From JAJDTT01 sp022827025 (GTDB taxonomy: Bacteria; Acidobacteriota; UBA6911; RPQK01; JAJDTT01): a DNA stretch of 64,000 bases. The notes below the pieces were generated by a model. It worked only from the letters and a program-made list of their open reading frames with translations. It did no database searches and had not been told where the DNA came from. Each line of letters starts with the position of its first letter. Position 1 is the stretch's first letter. The translations under genes were made by a program, and so were the position numbers. Location of the stretch: positions 5,518,001 to 5,582,000 of the forward strand of contig OZ241897.1 in the NCBI GenBank assembly GCA_965203535.1. The letters are read 5' to 3'. Below are positions 9,448 through 22,657 of the stretch, piece by piece.

Positions 9448-11259
9448 GTGGCAACCGCCGGCAAACAAGCACTGAATCGACCTGCCTACCACATCGACGG
9501 CATGGGCAGTCTCCACCGGAGCCACCGCTGTGGAGCGATAAGGCCGAGTGATGTGGGCAAGCGGGTGACCGTCATGGGATGGGTGGACCGGACCCGGGAC
9601 CTGGGCAACCTGATTTTCGTGGATCTCAGGGATCGGGAAGGGACTGTCCAGGTCGTCGCAAGTGCGGAGGACAGAGCCGTCCTCGACAAGGCGAAAGAGC
9701 TCCGGTCCGAGGATGTGGTGGCCGTCGTGGGCAACGTGATCGATCGCGACGACGAGACGGTCAATGTCCAGATTCCTACGGGTACGGTAGAAGTCCGGGC
9801 GGAGGAAATTCGGCTCCTGAGCGTCTCCAAGACCCCTCCATTTCCCATCTCCGAGGAACAGGGGACTTCGGAGGAGACGCGGCTTCGTTACCGCTATCTG
9901 GACTTGCGCCGGCCACGGATGCAGGCCAATGTGCGGCTGCGTCACGACATCTGCCAGGAGACCCGAAATCACATGGACAGTCGCGGATTCCTGGAAATCG
10001 AGACTCCCTTCCTGACCAAATCCACCCCGGAGGGGGCCCGGGACTACCTGGTTCCCAGCCGTGTTCACCGGGGACAATTCTATGCCCTCCCCCAGTCGCC
10101 GCAGTTGTTCAAGCAGCTCCTGATGGTTTCCGGTTTCGATCGATACTTCCAGATCGTCCGTTGCTTTCGTGACGAGGACCTCCGCGCCGATCGGCAGCCC
10201 GAGTTCACGCAGATCGACATCGAGATGTCCTTCGTCCGAATCGAAGACGTCTTCCGGCTCGTGGAGTCCCTGCTCCAACGGATCTTCAAGGTTGCCGGAT
10301 ACGATCTGACAGTTCCCTTTCCCAGGCTCAGTTACGCGGAAGCCATGTCCCGGTACGGAACGGATCGGCCCGATACCCGGTTCGGATTGGAATTGCGCGA
10401 CGTGGGGAGCGCCTTCGAGGAGAGCGGATTCCAGATTTTCCGGCGAATCCTGGAAGAGGGAGGTTGCATCCGGGGGATCCGGGTGCCGGGAAAGGCCGAT
10501 TACACCCGAAGGGAGACCGATGAATTGATCCGGTTTGTCACCGAGCTCGGAACCGGCGGTATGGCCTGGATCAAATCCACGGCAGGTGGCTTCAGAAGTT
10601 CCTTGCCCAAGAGCGTCGGGGCATCGGTGCTTCAGCGCGCGGCGGAATTGGGTGAACTTGAAGCCGGCGACATCCTGCTGATGGTGGCTGGAGCCGAATC
10701 TCAGGTCAACAACATCCTGTCCCTGCTGAGGCTCCATCTGGCAAAGCAGGAGAATCTGATCCCGGAACGTCGGCAGGACTGTCTCTGGGTCTACGATTTC
10801 CCGCTCCTGGAGTGGAGCGAAGAGGACTCCCGTTTTCTGGCTTGTCACCATCCGTTCACCTCGCCGAAGGAGGAGGATTTGCACCTGCTGGACACCGCTC
10901 CTGAACGGGTCCGTGCCAAGGCGTACGACGTGGTTCTGAATGGCACGGAGATCGGCGGAGGATCCATTCGTATCCACAGTCAGGAGTTGCAGGCGCGGGT
11001 TTTCGAAGCGTTGCGGATCGGCCCGGAGGAAATGCAAGCCAAGTTCGGATTCTTCCTGGATGCGCTCCGTTTCGGTGTGCCTCCCCATGGCGGCATTGCT
11101 CTGGGCCTGGACAGAATCGTCATGATTCTGGCCGGCGAACAATCCATTCGTGACGTCATCTGCTTTCCCAAGACCGCGAGAGCGATGGACCTCATGTCGG
11201 GCTCGCCGTCAGGCGTCAGCTTGCGGCAGCAGCGGGAACTCCATTTGCGCCTGACCTGA
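9448..11259 (+). CDS. aspS: Aspartyl-tRNA synthetase
   Basis: AspS charges tRNA-Asp. The 603-residue bacterial-type enzyme has an N-terminal OB-fold anticodon domain (VMGWVDRTRDLGNLIFVDLRDREG), class II motif 2 near residue 240 (FRDEDLRADRQPEFTQID), a GAD insertion domain in the middle, and motif 3 (GIALGLDRIVMIL). The Leu in RTRDLG matches the residue typical of Asp-specific rather than non-discriminating enzymes, but that one position does not settle specificity. The GTG start at 9448 follows GGAGGAGG; a second possible start, at the Met of MGSLHRSH, lies about 18 codons downstream and is nearer the usual family N-terminus. Confidence 0.96.
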   Translation: MATAGKQALNRPAYHIDGMGSLHRSHRCGAIRPSDVGKRVTVMGWVDRTRDLGNLIFVDLRDREGTVQVVASAEDRAVLDKAKELRSEDVVAVVGNVIDRDDETVNVQIPTGTVEVRAEEIRLLSVSKTPPFPISEEQGTSEETRLRYRYLDLRRPRMQANVRLRHDICQETRNHMDSRGFLEIETPFLTKSTPEGARDYLVPSRVHRGQFYALPQSPQLFKQLLMVSGFDRYFQIVRCFRDEDLRADRQPEFTQIDIEMSFVRIEDVFRLVESLLQRIFKVAGYDLTVPFPRLSYAEAMSRYGTDRPDTRFGLELRDVGSAFEESGFQIFRRILEEGGCIRGIRVPGKADYTRRETDELIRFVTELGTGGMAWIKSTAGGFRSSLPKSVGASVLQRAAELGELEAGDILLMVAGAESQVNNILSLLRLHLAKQENLIPERRQDCLWVYDFPLLEWSEEDSRFLACHHPFTSPKEEDLHLLDTAPERVRAKAYDVVLNGTEIGGGSIRIHSQELQARVFEALRIGPEEMQAKFGFFLDALRFGVPPHGGIALGLDRIVMILAGEQSIRDVICFPKTARAMDLMSGSPSGVSLRQQRELHLRLT

Positions 11260-11300
11260 GACACCGGGCTTCCGCAGGCAAAGCCTTGGGCGGGAGTTGC

Positions 11301-11306
11301 TATACT
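11301..11306 (+). promoter_or_regulatory. -10 element of mutL, probable leaderless start
   Basis: TATACT ends 7 nt before the mutL ATG, so the transcript would begin at or within a base or two of the start codon. No Shine-Dalgarno is present. Same arrangement as hisS. Confidence 0.5.
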
Positions 11307-11313
11307 CCTCCCA

Positions 11314-13149
11314 ATGGGCAAGGTTCAGCTCTTACCGGAAGTCCTGACCCATCAGATCGCTGCGGGGGAGATCGTCGAGCGTCCCGCTTCCGTTCTCAAA
11401 GAGTTGCTGGAGAACTCGCTGGACGCGGAGGCGACCTCGATCTCGGTGCGGGCAGAGGCCGGCGGTCAGCGGCTGATCTCCGTTCGCGACAACGGCGTGG
11501 GAATGAGTCCCGACGATGCCCGGCTCGCTTTCGAGCGGCACGCCACCAGCAAGATCAGCACCCTTGAAGATCTGGCACGAATTCGGACGCTGGGTTTTCG
11601 GGGAGAGGCGCTTCCGTCCATCGCGTCGGTCTCGCGTCTGAGGCTCAGGACCTGTCCGAATTCCCAATCCGATTCGGCGGACCCGGGAACCGAAGTGCGG
11701 ATTGAGGGGGGCCAAATCGTCGAGATCCGAGAAATATCCTGCGCCAACGGGACTGAGGTTCTGGTAGAGGATTTGTTTTACAACGTCCCCGCAAGAAAAA
11801 AATTCCTAAAGACTTACTCTACGGACCTTGGGCACCTGACGAGACAGCTCACCCACTATTGTCTCGCCTACCCGTCCGTCCGGTTCCATTTCAATCACCA
11901 TGGCCGATTGCTGTTGGAGGCAGATGTTTCCGCGGGGCTCGAGGATCGTGTTTTCCAGGTCTTGGGTGAGTCCTTTCTGGAGAACCTGGTTCCCGTCGAC
12001 TACCGGAAGAACAACCTTCGAGTGCAGGGATACGTTTCTCTGCCCCACGACCACAGGAGCAGCACGGCGTCGCAATTCCTGTTCGTGAATCGGCGAATGG
12101 TCCGCGACCGGGTCATGGCCCATGCCGTTCGAGAAGCCTACCGGGATGCCATGCCGGCCCGATCTCATGCCCGGGTTCTGCTCTTTCTTGAGGTCGAGCC
12201 CGAGGACGTGGACGTCAACGTCCATCCGTCCAAGACGGAGGTTCGTTTTCGTCACAGCGGGGCCGTGCATTCCGCCGTATTGCACGCTGTCGAGGAAGCC
12301 TTGCAGCAACGCAGAGTCGACCTGTCGAGCTTGGCGAGCGACCTGCCGCCGTCGTTTTCCCGTAATGTGCCCCGACCCACGGTTCAGGACCGATTCCGTT
12401 CCGGCCATACCGGGGCCGCCCTCTTTTCCCCGCCCTCTCATGGAGATGGCGCCGGCCTCAGCCGGGACTCCGTTGTTCCGGCGCCGGCACCGATCGTCCG
12501 GGAAGGCGGAGCCGACCCGCATCTGGACAACATCCCGGAGACCACCGATCTCAGCCCGGTCCCCGTTGTCCTGGGGCAGTTCGTCGAGAGCTTTATCGTC
12601 GCGGCGGACAGAGAAGGCGTTTTGCTGATCGACCAGCATGTGGCCCACGAACGGATCCTCTTCGATCGCGCCCTCAAGGAGATGGGCGGAGCAGGAGAAC
12701 CGCCGACGCAGTATCTGTTGGAACCGCTGAAGCTGGAATTGACGCCCGAGCAGAAGGCGACGTTGGAGGAGATTCTGGAGGATCTCAACCACAATGGCTT
12801 CGCCGTGGAATGGTTCGGGGACCGGACGATCCTGGTGCGTGGGGTACCGGCGCTGGCGGGATCATGTGACGCGCTGGAGCTCTTGCAGGAGATTGTGAAC
12901 AACTTTCAGAGTGAGGAGACCCACATGGCTGAGGAGGGCTCTTCTCTTCGGCGCCGGCGGGAGAAGATCGCCATCAGTCTGGCCTGTCGTAGCGCCATCA
13001 AGATCAACACTCCGCTGTCTCGGGAGAAAATCCAATGGCTCTTGGATCAACTGATGGTTTGTGAGACCCCCTACACCTGTCCTCATGGGCGTCCCATCGT
13101 TCTCCGGGTGGGCATCGAAGAGATCCTTCGTGGCTTCAAGCGGATTTGA
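11314..13149 (+). CDS. mutL: DNA mismatch repair protein MutL (endonuclease-type)
   Basis: MutL couples mismatch recognition by MutS to strand incision and removal. The 611-residue protein has the N-terminal GHKL ATPase (KELLENSLDA, RDNGVGM, HATSKI, LGFRGEALPSIASVS). After a Pro-rich linker near 345-400, the C-terminal domain carries the motifs of the endonuclease-competent class: DQHVAHE at 440-446 (DQHAxxE), ACRSA at 557 onward and CPHGRP beginning at Cys589. The residue after DQHVAHERILF is Asp rather than the usual Glu. These motifs imply that strand discrimination does not use MutH. The gene ends 60 bp before a strong bidirectional hairpin. Confidence 0.95.
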   Translation: MGKVQLLPEVLTHQIAAGEIVERPASVLKELLENSLDAEATSISVRAEAGGQRLISVRDNGVGMSPDDARLAFERHATSKISTLEDLARIRTLGFRGEALPSIASVSRLRLRTCPNSQSDSADPGTEVRIEGGQIVEIREISCANGTEVLVEDLFYNVPARKKFLKTYSTDLGHLTRQLTHYCLAYPSVRFHFNHHGRLLLEADVSAGLEDRVFQVLGESFLENLVPVDYRKNNLRVQGYVSLPHDHRSSTASQFLFVNRRMVRDRVMAHAVREAYRDAMPARSHARVLLFLEVEPEDVDVNVHPSKTEVRFRHSGAVHSAVLHAVEEALQQRRVDLSSLASDLPPSFSRNVPRPTVQDRFRSGHTGAALFSPPSHGDGAGLSRDSVVPAPAPIVREGGADPHLDNIPETTDLSPVPVVLGQFVESFIVAADREGVLLIDQHVAHERILFDRALKEMGGAGEPPTQYLLEPLKLELTPEQKATLEEILEDLNHNGFAVEWFGDRTILVRGVPALAGSCDALELLQEIVNNFQSEETHMAEEGSSLRRRREKIAISLACRSAIKINTPLSREKIQWLLDQLMVCETPYTCPHGRPIVLRVGIEEILRGFKRI

Positions 13150-13210
13150 ACGGGCCGAATGGGAGATCGTCGGGCCGGGCGGATCAGAATCGCGGTGAGC
13201 TGACACAAAT

Positions 13211-13239
13211 GAAAAGGGCCTCGCAAGGAGGCCCTTTTC
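13211..13239. terminator. Bidirectional intrinsic terminator between mutL and the 5S gene
   Basis: A perfect 12-bp stem (GAAAAGGGCCTC / GAGGCCCTTTTC) with a 5-nt loop. The A and T tracts within the arms give a T-rich end in both directions. It sits just after the mutL stop on one side and just after the 5S 3' end on the other. Confidence 0.85.
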
Positions 13240-13247
13240 ATTAAAAT

Positions 13248-13363
13248 CCCGGCAACGACCTACTTTCCCACACAGTCACCCATGCAGTATCATCGGCGCT
13301 GGAGGGCTTAACTTCTGTGTTCGGGATGGGAACAGGTGTATCCCCTCCGCCATAGTCACCGGA
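13248..13363 (-). rRNA. rrf: 5S ribosomal RNA
   Basis: The minus strand reads CCGGTGACTATGGCGGAGGG at the 5' end. It contains the conserved 5S core with CCGAACACAGAAGTTAAGCC, and its ends pair as in the family. It lies about 78 nt downstream of the 23S gene and just before the terminator, so 23S and 5S form one transcription unit. Ends are estimated by eye. Confidence 0.95.
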
Positions 13364-13441
13364 AAACCCTCTTCATCTGGAAAAAGCGGCAACCCTTGCC
13401 TGTTCAAGGCGACATCTGATCTTCGCGGCGACGAAAAATTC

Positions 13442-16410
<2,969 letters not shown>

Positions 16411-16413
16411 AGA

Positions 16414-16701
16414 ATTTTTCGTTGCCGAAAAATCCCAGCTGTCTATTGTGGGTTGCCCTTGCTTTTTCCAGATTGTCAAAGAACACGCCGCCTGCGTTGG
16501 CGACAGGGGCGGATTCTACGCAACTGGTCTGATGTTTGTCAAGGAACCGTGCGGATCCGGAGCGTGGAAGAGGGTCTCGGTTCAGGTGGCGAAATGGCGC
16601 CAGAGGCGGAAGCCGCGACGACAAATCCAGGGACGGCAAGGGCCACCGATGCGGTTGGCAGCGGCAGCCCTTGAGTACTGCGAAGAGGTGTCTTCGTCGG
16701 C
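16414..16701 (-). promoter_or_regulatory. 23S-5S leader region with promoter
   Basis: This 288-bp gap between glnA and 23S holds no gene. On the minus strand it carries TTGACA (16537-16542) and TAGAAT (16513-16518) separated by 18 bp, an almost consensus sigma-70 promoter. It would start transcription near 16506, about 95 nt before the 23S. No tRNA is present in this spacer. Confidence 0.75.
16471..16483 (-). promoter_or_regulatory. boxA-like antitermination motif in the 23S leader
   Basis: The minus strand reads TTCTTTGACAATC, close to bacterial rRNA boxA (GCTCTTTAACAA and variants). It lies about 30 nt after the -10 box, the same position as the similar motif before the 16S gene. boxA recruits NusB/NusE for rRNA antitermination. 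Confidence 0.6.
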
Positions 16702-18120
16702 TTAAATGTGGAAGTAGTGGAAAAACTCCGCCGGAACAGGATGCAGAAAGACATCCCGAGCCTCCTGCTCCTTGAACGCGATGTAGTGATCGACCATGTC
16801 CTGGGTGAAGACATCGCCGGCAGTCAGATAATCATGGTCGGCGCCGAGTGCCTCCACTGCAGCCTCCATCGATGTGGGAACTGCGGGGATGTTCCCGATT
16901 TCCTCGGGAGAGAGCTCATAGATGTCGGTGTCGGTCGGGTCGCCGGGATCCATCTTGTTCCGTATTCCGTCCAGGCCTGCCATCAACATTGCCGAGAAAG
17001 CAAGATAGGTGTTGGCCGAGGCATCGGGCGGCCGAAATTCGACCCTCTTGCTTTTCGGCGAACTCTCGTAGGTGGGAATTCGAATGGCCGCGGAGCGGTT
17101 ACGTTGCGAGTATGCGAGGTAGATCGGCGCCTCGAAACCGGGCACCAGGCGCTTGTACGAGTTGGTCGTCGGGGCGCAGAAGGCCAGCAGCGAAGAGCCG
17201 TGCGCCAGCAGTCCCCCAATATAGTAGCGGGCCAAATCCGATAGCTGGCCGTAGTTGTCTGCATCGAAGAAAAGCGGCTGATTGCCCTGCCAGAGCGACT
17301 GATGCACGTGCATTCCGGTTCCGTTGTCGCCGAAGAGGGGCTTGGGCATGAACGTGGCCGACTTTCCGTGGGCCTTGGCCACGTTGCGGATGATGTGCTT
17401 GTACCACTGCGATTCGTCCGCCTTCCTACGCAAGGTGTTGAACCGGGTGGCGATCTCACCCTGACCTCCCGTCGCCACCTCATGGTGATGCACCTCGAAC
17501 TCGATACCGACTTGCCCCATTTTCTCCGCCATCTCCCAGCGCAGGTCCGCGAGCGTGTCGAAGGGGGAGACGGGCGAGTAGCCCTGTTTCGGTGGAATCT
17601 TGTAGCCGAGATTGCGACCGTCCTCGTCGCGCGAAGAGTTCCAGTCCGCCTCGTCGGAGTCGACGACGTGGAACGAGGAGTTCACCTTGAGGCCGAACTG
17701 CACGTTGTCGAACAGAAAGAATTCGAGCTCGGGACCGAAGAATGCCTTGTCCGCAATTCCGGACTCGTTCAAATAGGCTTCGGCCTTGGTCGCAACGTAG
17801 CGCGGGTCGCGCGTATAACGCTCGCGGGTCACCGGGTCGACGACGTCACAGATAATCTTGAGGGTCGGTTCCGACTCGGTTGGGTCGATCTGGGCCGTTT
17901 CCAGGTCCGGGAACAACAGCATGTCGGATTCATCGATCGCCTGGAATCCGCGAAGGCTCGAGCCGTCGAAACCCTGACCATTTTGAACGAGATCGTCGTC
18001 GACTCTTGAGGCGGGGATGGAAAAGTGTTGCCAGCGCCCGATCAGGTCCGTGACCAGCAGGTCCACGCGCCGCACGTTGTTGTCTGAAATTACTGCCTGA
18101 ACGTCATCAAGTTTTCCCAT
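16702..18120 (-). CDS. glnA: Glutamine synthetase, type I
   Basis: GlnA makes glutamine from glutamate, ammonia and ATP. The 472-residue protein has the family landmarks: FDGSSLRGF in the N-terminal domain, FFGPELEFF (metal-binding glutamates), the ATP-binding KPLFGDNGTGMHVHQS, and the flap and arginine region SQRNRSAAIRIP. Tyr401 in TDIYELSPEE corresponds to the adenylylated tyrosine (397 in E. coli), so control by GlnE is possible. The ATG at 18120 follows GGAGAG. The gene lies between the 16S and 23S genes on the same strand, an abnormal place. A TTGACT near 18270 (minus) could be part of its own promoter; no NtrC/sigma-54 site was seen. Confidence 0.96.
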   Translation of the reverse strand: MGKLDDVQAVISDNNVRRVDLLVTDLIGRWQHFSIPASRVDDDLVQNGQGFDGSSLRGFQAIDESDMLLFPDLETAQIDPTESEPTLKIICDVVDPVTRERYTRDPRYVATKAEAYLNESGIADKAFFGPELEFFLFDNVQFGLKVNSSFHVVDSDEADWNSSRDEDGRNLGYKIPPKQGYSPVSPFDTLADLRWEMAEKMGQVGIEFEVHHHEVATGGQGEIATRFNTLRRKADESQWYKHIIRNVAKAHGKSATFMPKPLFGDNGTGMHVHQSLWQGNQPLFFDADNYGQLSDLARYYIGGLLAHGSSLLAFCAPTTNSYKRLVPGFEAPIYLAYSQRNRSAAIRIPTYESSPKSKRVEFRPPDASANTYLAFSAMLMAGLDGIRNKMDPGDPTDTDIYELSPEEIGNIPAVPTSMEAAVEALGADHDYLTAGDVFTQDMVDHYIAFKEQEARDVFLHPVPAEFFHYFHI

Positions 18121-19945
<1,825 letters not shown>

Positions 19946-19970
19946 TTCTCCAAAGAGCCCTATCTACCTG

Positions 19971-19983
19971 GTTGTCAAAGATC
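19971..19983 (-). promoter_or_regulatory. boxA-like antitermination motif in the 16S leader
   Basis: The minus strand reads ATCTTTGACAAC about 26 nt before the 16S 5' end and about 35 nt after the promoter -10. It is nearly the same as the motif before the 23S gene. Confidence 0.6.
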
Positions 19984-20017
19984 ACGGCCTCCCCAGTCGG
20001 GGTCGCCAGAGTGGCTT

Positions 20018-20047
20018 ACTATACTCCTACACCCCGGCTCATGGCAA
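20018..20047 (-). promoter_or_regulatory. 16S rRNA promoter
   Basis: On the minus strand TTGCCA (20042-20047) and TATAGT (20018-20023) are separated by 18 bp, predicting a start near 20011 and a leader of about 65 nt. Upstream, about 20085-20135, is an A/T-rich stretch that could act as an UP element. A second TTCTTTGACA lies at about 20065-20074, upstream of the -35. The stretch 19946-20275 holds only these signals. Confidence 0.6.
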
Positions 20048-20275
20048 CCCCTCCCGCCCCAGCATGTCAAAGAATCTTGTGCGCCAGCTTGAGAGAAATC
20101 GAATTGATTCAACTTAAGTTACTGAATTCATTGGACAAACGGGACAAGGTCGCATGGACCTTCCGAAACATCAGGGCAACGCGCACATCCGGGGGCTACC
20201 GCAATGAGCCCGCGGTGCGCGGTGGTTCGCTCCAATTTCGTGGCGGCTTCAACCCGAGGCTGCTAATCTGACGCA

Positions 20276-20587
20276 ATGGTGTTCGATGCTTCACGAGACA
20301 AGATCCGGCCAGGACAACTTCTCTACCAGGACCGGTTCAGAGAAATCGAAATGGGTATCGCCTTCAAGAAGATCGTCTGCAGACGCTGCGATTTTCCTGG
20401 ATTCTACAAGTACCGGGTCCAGCAGTTGAGACGCCGGCCGCGGATCCTGGTGGAGGAGGATCAAGAAGTTCGCCCGGACCATGAGGAGATCTGGGGAACG
20501 ATTCCCCGCTTCGCCGAAATACCCCAAACCCTCAAGTGCAAACGGTGCCGTGAGGTACTGGGGTCCTACGTACTCTGCGTTTATTGA
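20276..20587 (+). CDS. Small protein with two Cys pairs (possible zinc ribbon)
   Basis: I do not recognise this 103-residue protein. It has CRRC at about residues 35-38 and CKRC at about 88-91, a spacing that could form one zinc site, with a basic linker between (RVQQLRRRPR). There is no Shine-Dalgarno, but TAATCT ends 6 nt before the ATG, which would fit a leaderless message as seen for mutL. The gene lies between the divergent rRNA promoter and nadE. The coding call rests on the paired Cys motifs and the start context only; a minus-strand reading frame across the same DNA looks less protein-like. Confidence 0.4.
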   Translation: MVFDASRDKIRPGQLLYQDRFREIEMGIAFKKIVCRRCDFPGFYKYRVQQLRRRPRILVEEDQEVRPDHEEIWGTIPRFAEIPQTLKCKRCREVLGSYVLCVY

Positions 20588-20684
20588 GAATCGTAGAGTC
20601 GATCCGGCCGGAATCCGCTTTGACGCCTCATCGACCGTTCCCATTTCGCGCAGCGATGGGGCTCAGGGCTCTCACCGGGTCGGA

Positions 20685-22454
20685 CTAGCCGCCCCCTCCG
20701 TCCCATGCGTTGATGATGGTCTCCCTCAGGTCGAAGCCGAATGCCCGTGCGGAGACGACCACGATGGGAGCGCCCTGCAGCCGCTTGTAGACCGATGAAT
20801 TCAAGCTCCGATAGATCCTTCCGGCCAGTTCGCTGAATTCGGATTCGGTGTACCTCTCATAGACCCCGCCTTCCTGCGCGGGATATCTGGCAGGGTCCAA
20901 TTCCTGCCGTCTGAACCTGATATTCAACTCGGAGGGACTGCGGCCCCGCTCCACGAGGTCGTTGACCAACGGTCCCACCACGTCGTAGTCGAACGGGTCC
21001 TCCTGATCCTCCTTCAGCTCTGCGGAAGGAGCGATCGAGAAGATCTCCTCGGGGATCATGGTGCGGCCCCACCTGCGATTGACGTGCCGGGCCAGGGCGT
21101 AGACATCGGGCTTCGACAAATCACCGATGACTGAGAGGCCTCCGACCATGTCGCCGTAAAGAGTCGCGTAACCGAGGGCGATCTCCGTCTGATTCCCGTT
21201 GGTGAGGAGCAAGGCTCTCCGGTCGTTGGACTCGGCCATCATGATCAATCCTCGAATCCTGGCCTGGAGGTTCTCGAGGGTGACCGGCAGGTTCATGGGA
21301 TGAAGGTGCTCTTCGAACGCTTCCGTGATGGCGTCCACCATCTTCTGTATGGGCACTTCGTGATAGTCCACCTCGAAGTTTCGGGCCAGCTTGCGGGCCG
21401 CTCCCAGCGTTGTCGCCGAATTGAATCGAGAGGGGAGACTGTAGACTGACAGCAGGTCCCTTCCCATGGCCTCGTAGGCGATGGCGGCCCCCAACGCGGA
21501 GTCGATGCCCCCGGAAATGGCCTCCAGGACTCGCGTGAAGATCCCGATCTTGTCGAAGTAATCGCGGACGCTCATCACCAGGGCCTGATAGATCTCGTCT
21601 TCCCTGTCGAATGGCGGCTCGGGCACCGGGGTGGATTCTCCGTTCTCGAAGACGACTTCCTCTTGGGACTCCCTGAACTGCGGAAGAGCGCCCACGAGTT
21701 GTCCACGCCGGTCGTAAGCCGCGCTGAATCCGTCGAAGGGAATGATGTTTTTCCCGTTGTCGCCCACGCCGACCGTATTGACATAGACCAGGGGCAGTCC
21801 ATGACGCCGGATCTGGTCTCGGATCACCGACTTCCGGATGAAGCGTTTACCGTCCCGACTCCCCGGACTGCTCCCTACGAAGGGACTGGCGTTGATGCAG
21901 AAGAGATAGCGAGCCCCCTTCTCCCGGTACAGTGCGCACGGCTTGAGCGGATAGGACTCGTCCCAAAGGTCCTCGCAGATCAGCACGCCGATGGGAACGC
22001 TTCCCTGCCCTGCGGGAATGGATACCGGCTCCACTTCCTCGCCGGGGAAGAAGTAGCGTTTGTCGTCGAAATAACGATAGGCGGGAAGCAATCTCTTCCG
22101 GACGACTTGCAGAAGTTTCCCGTTGCTCAGGACGGCCGCCGCATTGTGGCGGACGACCCGTCCGTCGGGACCCAGCCGCGCGCCGTCGAAATCGATGAAG
22201 CCGACGATGGCGGAAATGTCCTGGCACGCGGGCAGGATCTCTTCCATCAGGCACCTTTGGTTGGCCCGCAGGAACTCCAGGTTGATCAGGAGCTTCTCAT
22301 CGAGGCAGTAACCCGTGAGGCACATTTCCGGCAGCACAACCAGGTCCGCTCCCCGCTCCCGGGCGGTCCGGATCGCCTCTACGATCTTCCTGCTGTTGCC
22401 CCTGATGTCACCGGTCATCGGGTTGATTTGGGCCAGGGAAACCTTGAACCTCAT
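20685..22454 (-). CDS. nadE: NAD+ synthetase, glutamine-dependent
   Basis: NadE converts nicotinic acid adenine dinucleotide to NAD+, using ammonia released from glutamine. The protein (589 residues) has an N-terminal nitrilase-type glutaminase domain with the Glu of LPEMCLTGY, a Lys in the RKRLLP region and the nucleophilic Cys of GVLICEDLW. A C-terminal synthetase domain follows, with the P-loop SGGIDSALGA and TNGNQTEIALGYATLYGDMVGG (in two conserved blocks). I chose the ATG giving MRFKVSLAQINP, the usual family start. A GTG at 22481 has a better Shine-Dalgarno (AGGA) and would add nine residues. It ends about 100 bp from the small Cys-pair gene, convergent with it. Confidence 0.95.
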   Translation of the reverse strand: MRFKVSLAQINPMTGDIRGNSRKIVEAIRTARERGADLVVLPEMCLTGYCLDEKLLINLEFLRANQRCLMEEILPACQDISAIVGFIDFDGARLGPDGRVVRHNAAAVLSNGKLLQVVRKRLLPAYRYFDDKRYFFPGEEVEPVSIPAGQGSVPIGVLICEDLWDESYPLKPCALYREKGARYLFCINASPFVGSSPGSRDGKRFIRKSVIRDQIRRHGLPLVYVNTVGVGDNGKNIIPFDGFSAAYDRRGQLVGALPQFRESQEEVVFENGESTPVPEPPFDREDEIYQALVMSVRDYFDKIGIFTRVLEAISGGIDSALGAAIAYEAMGRDLLSVYSLPSRFNSATTLGAARKLARNFEVDYHEVPIQKMVDAITEAFEEHLHPMNLPVTLENLQARIRGLIMMAESNDRRALLLTNGNQTEIALGYATLYGDMVGGLSVIGDLSKPDVYALARHVNRRWGRTMIPEEIFSIAPSAELKEDQEDPFDYDVVGPLVNDLVERGRSPSELNIRFRRQELDPARYPAQEGGVYERYTESEFSELAGRIYRSLNSSVYKRLQGAPIVVVSARAFGFDLRETIINAWDGGGG

Positions 22455-22657
22455 GATCGTTAAGTCTCGGCAGGCTCGCACGCTGATCCTGAAATCATCT
22501 CTCCATACGAACTCAAGGCTCCTACAGCATATCCTTTCTCAGCCCATGCGGAACCAAGAGGCATACGAATTGCTGTGATATTCTCGGCTCGACCAATGGT
22601 CACCCAGCTTCCCCCAGAACACTCGTTTCGCGAATTTTTGAGCAGGAGGAAAAACAA

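Noticed and set aside
20291..20644. Minus-strand open frame opposite the small Cys-pair gene
   Set aside because: No motif or ribosome-binding site; the plus-strand frame has paired Cys motifs and a promoter-like box.
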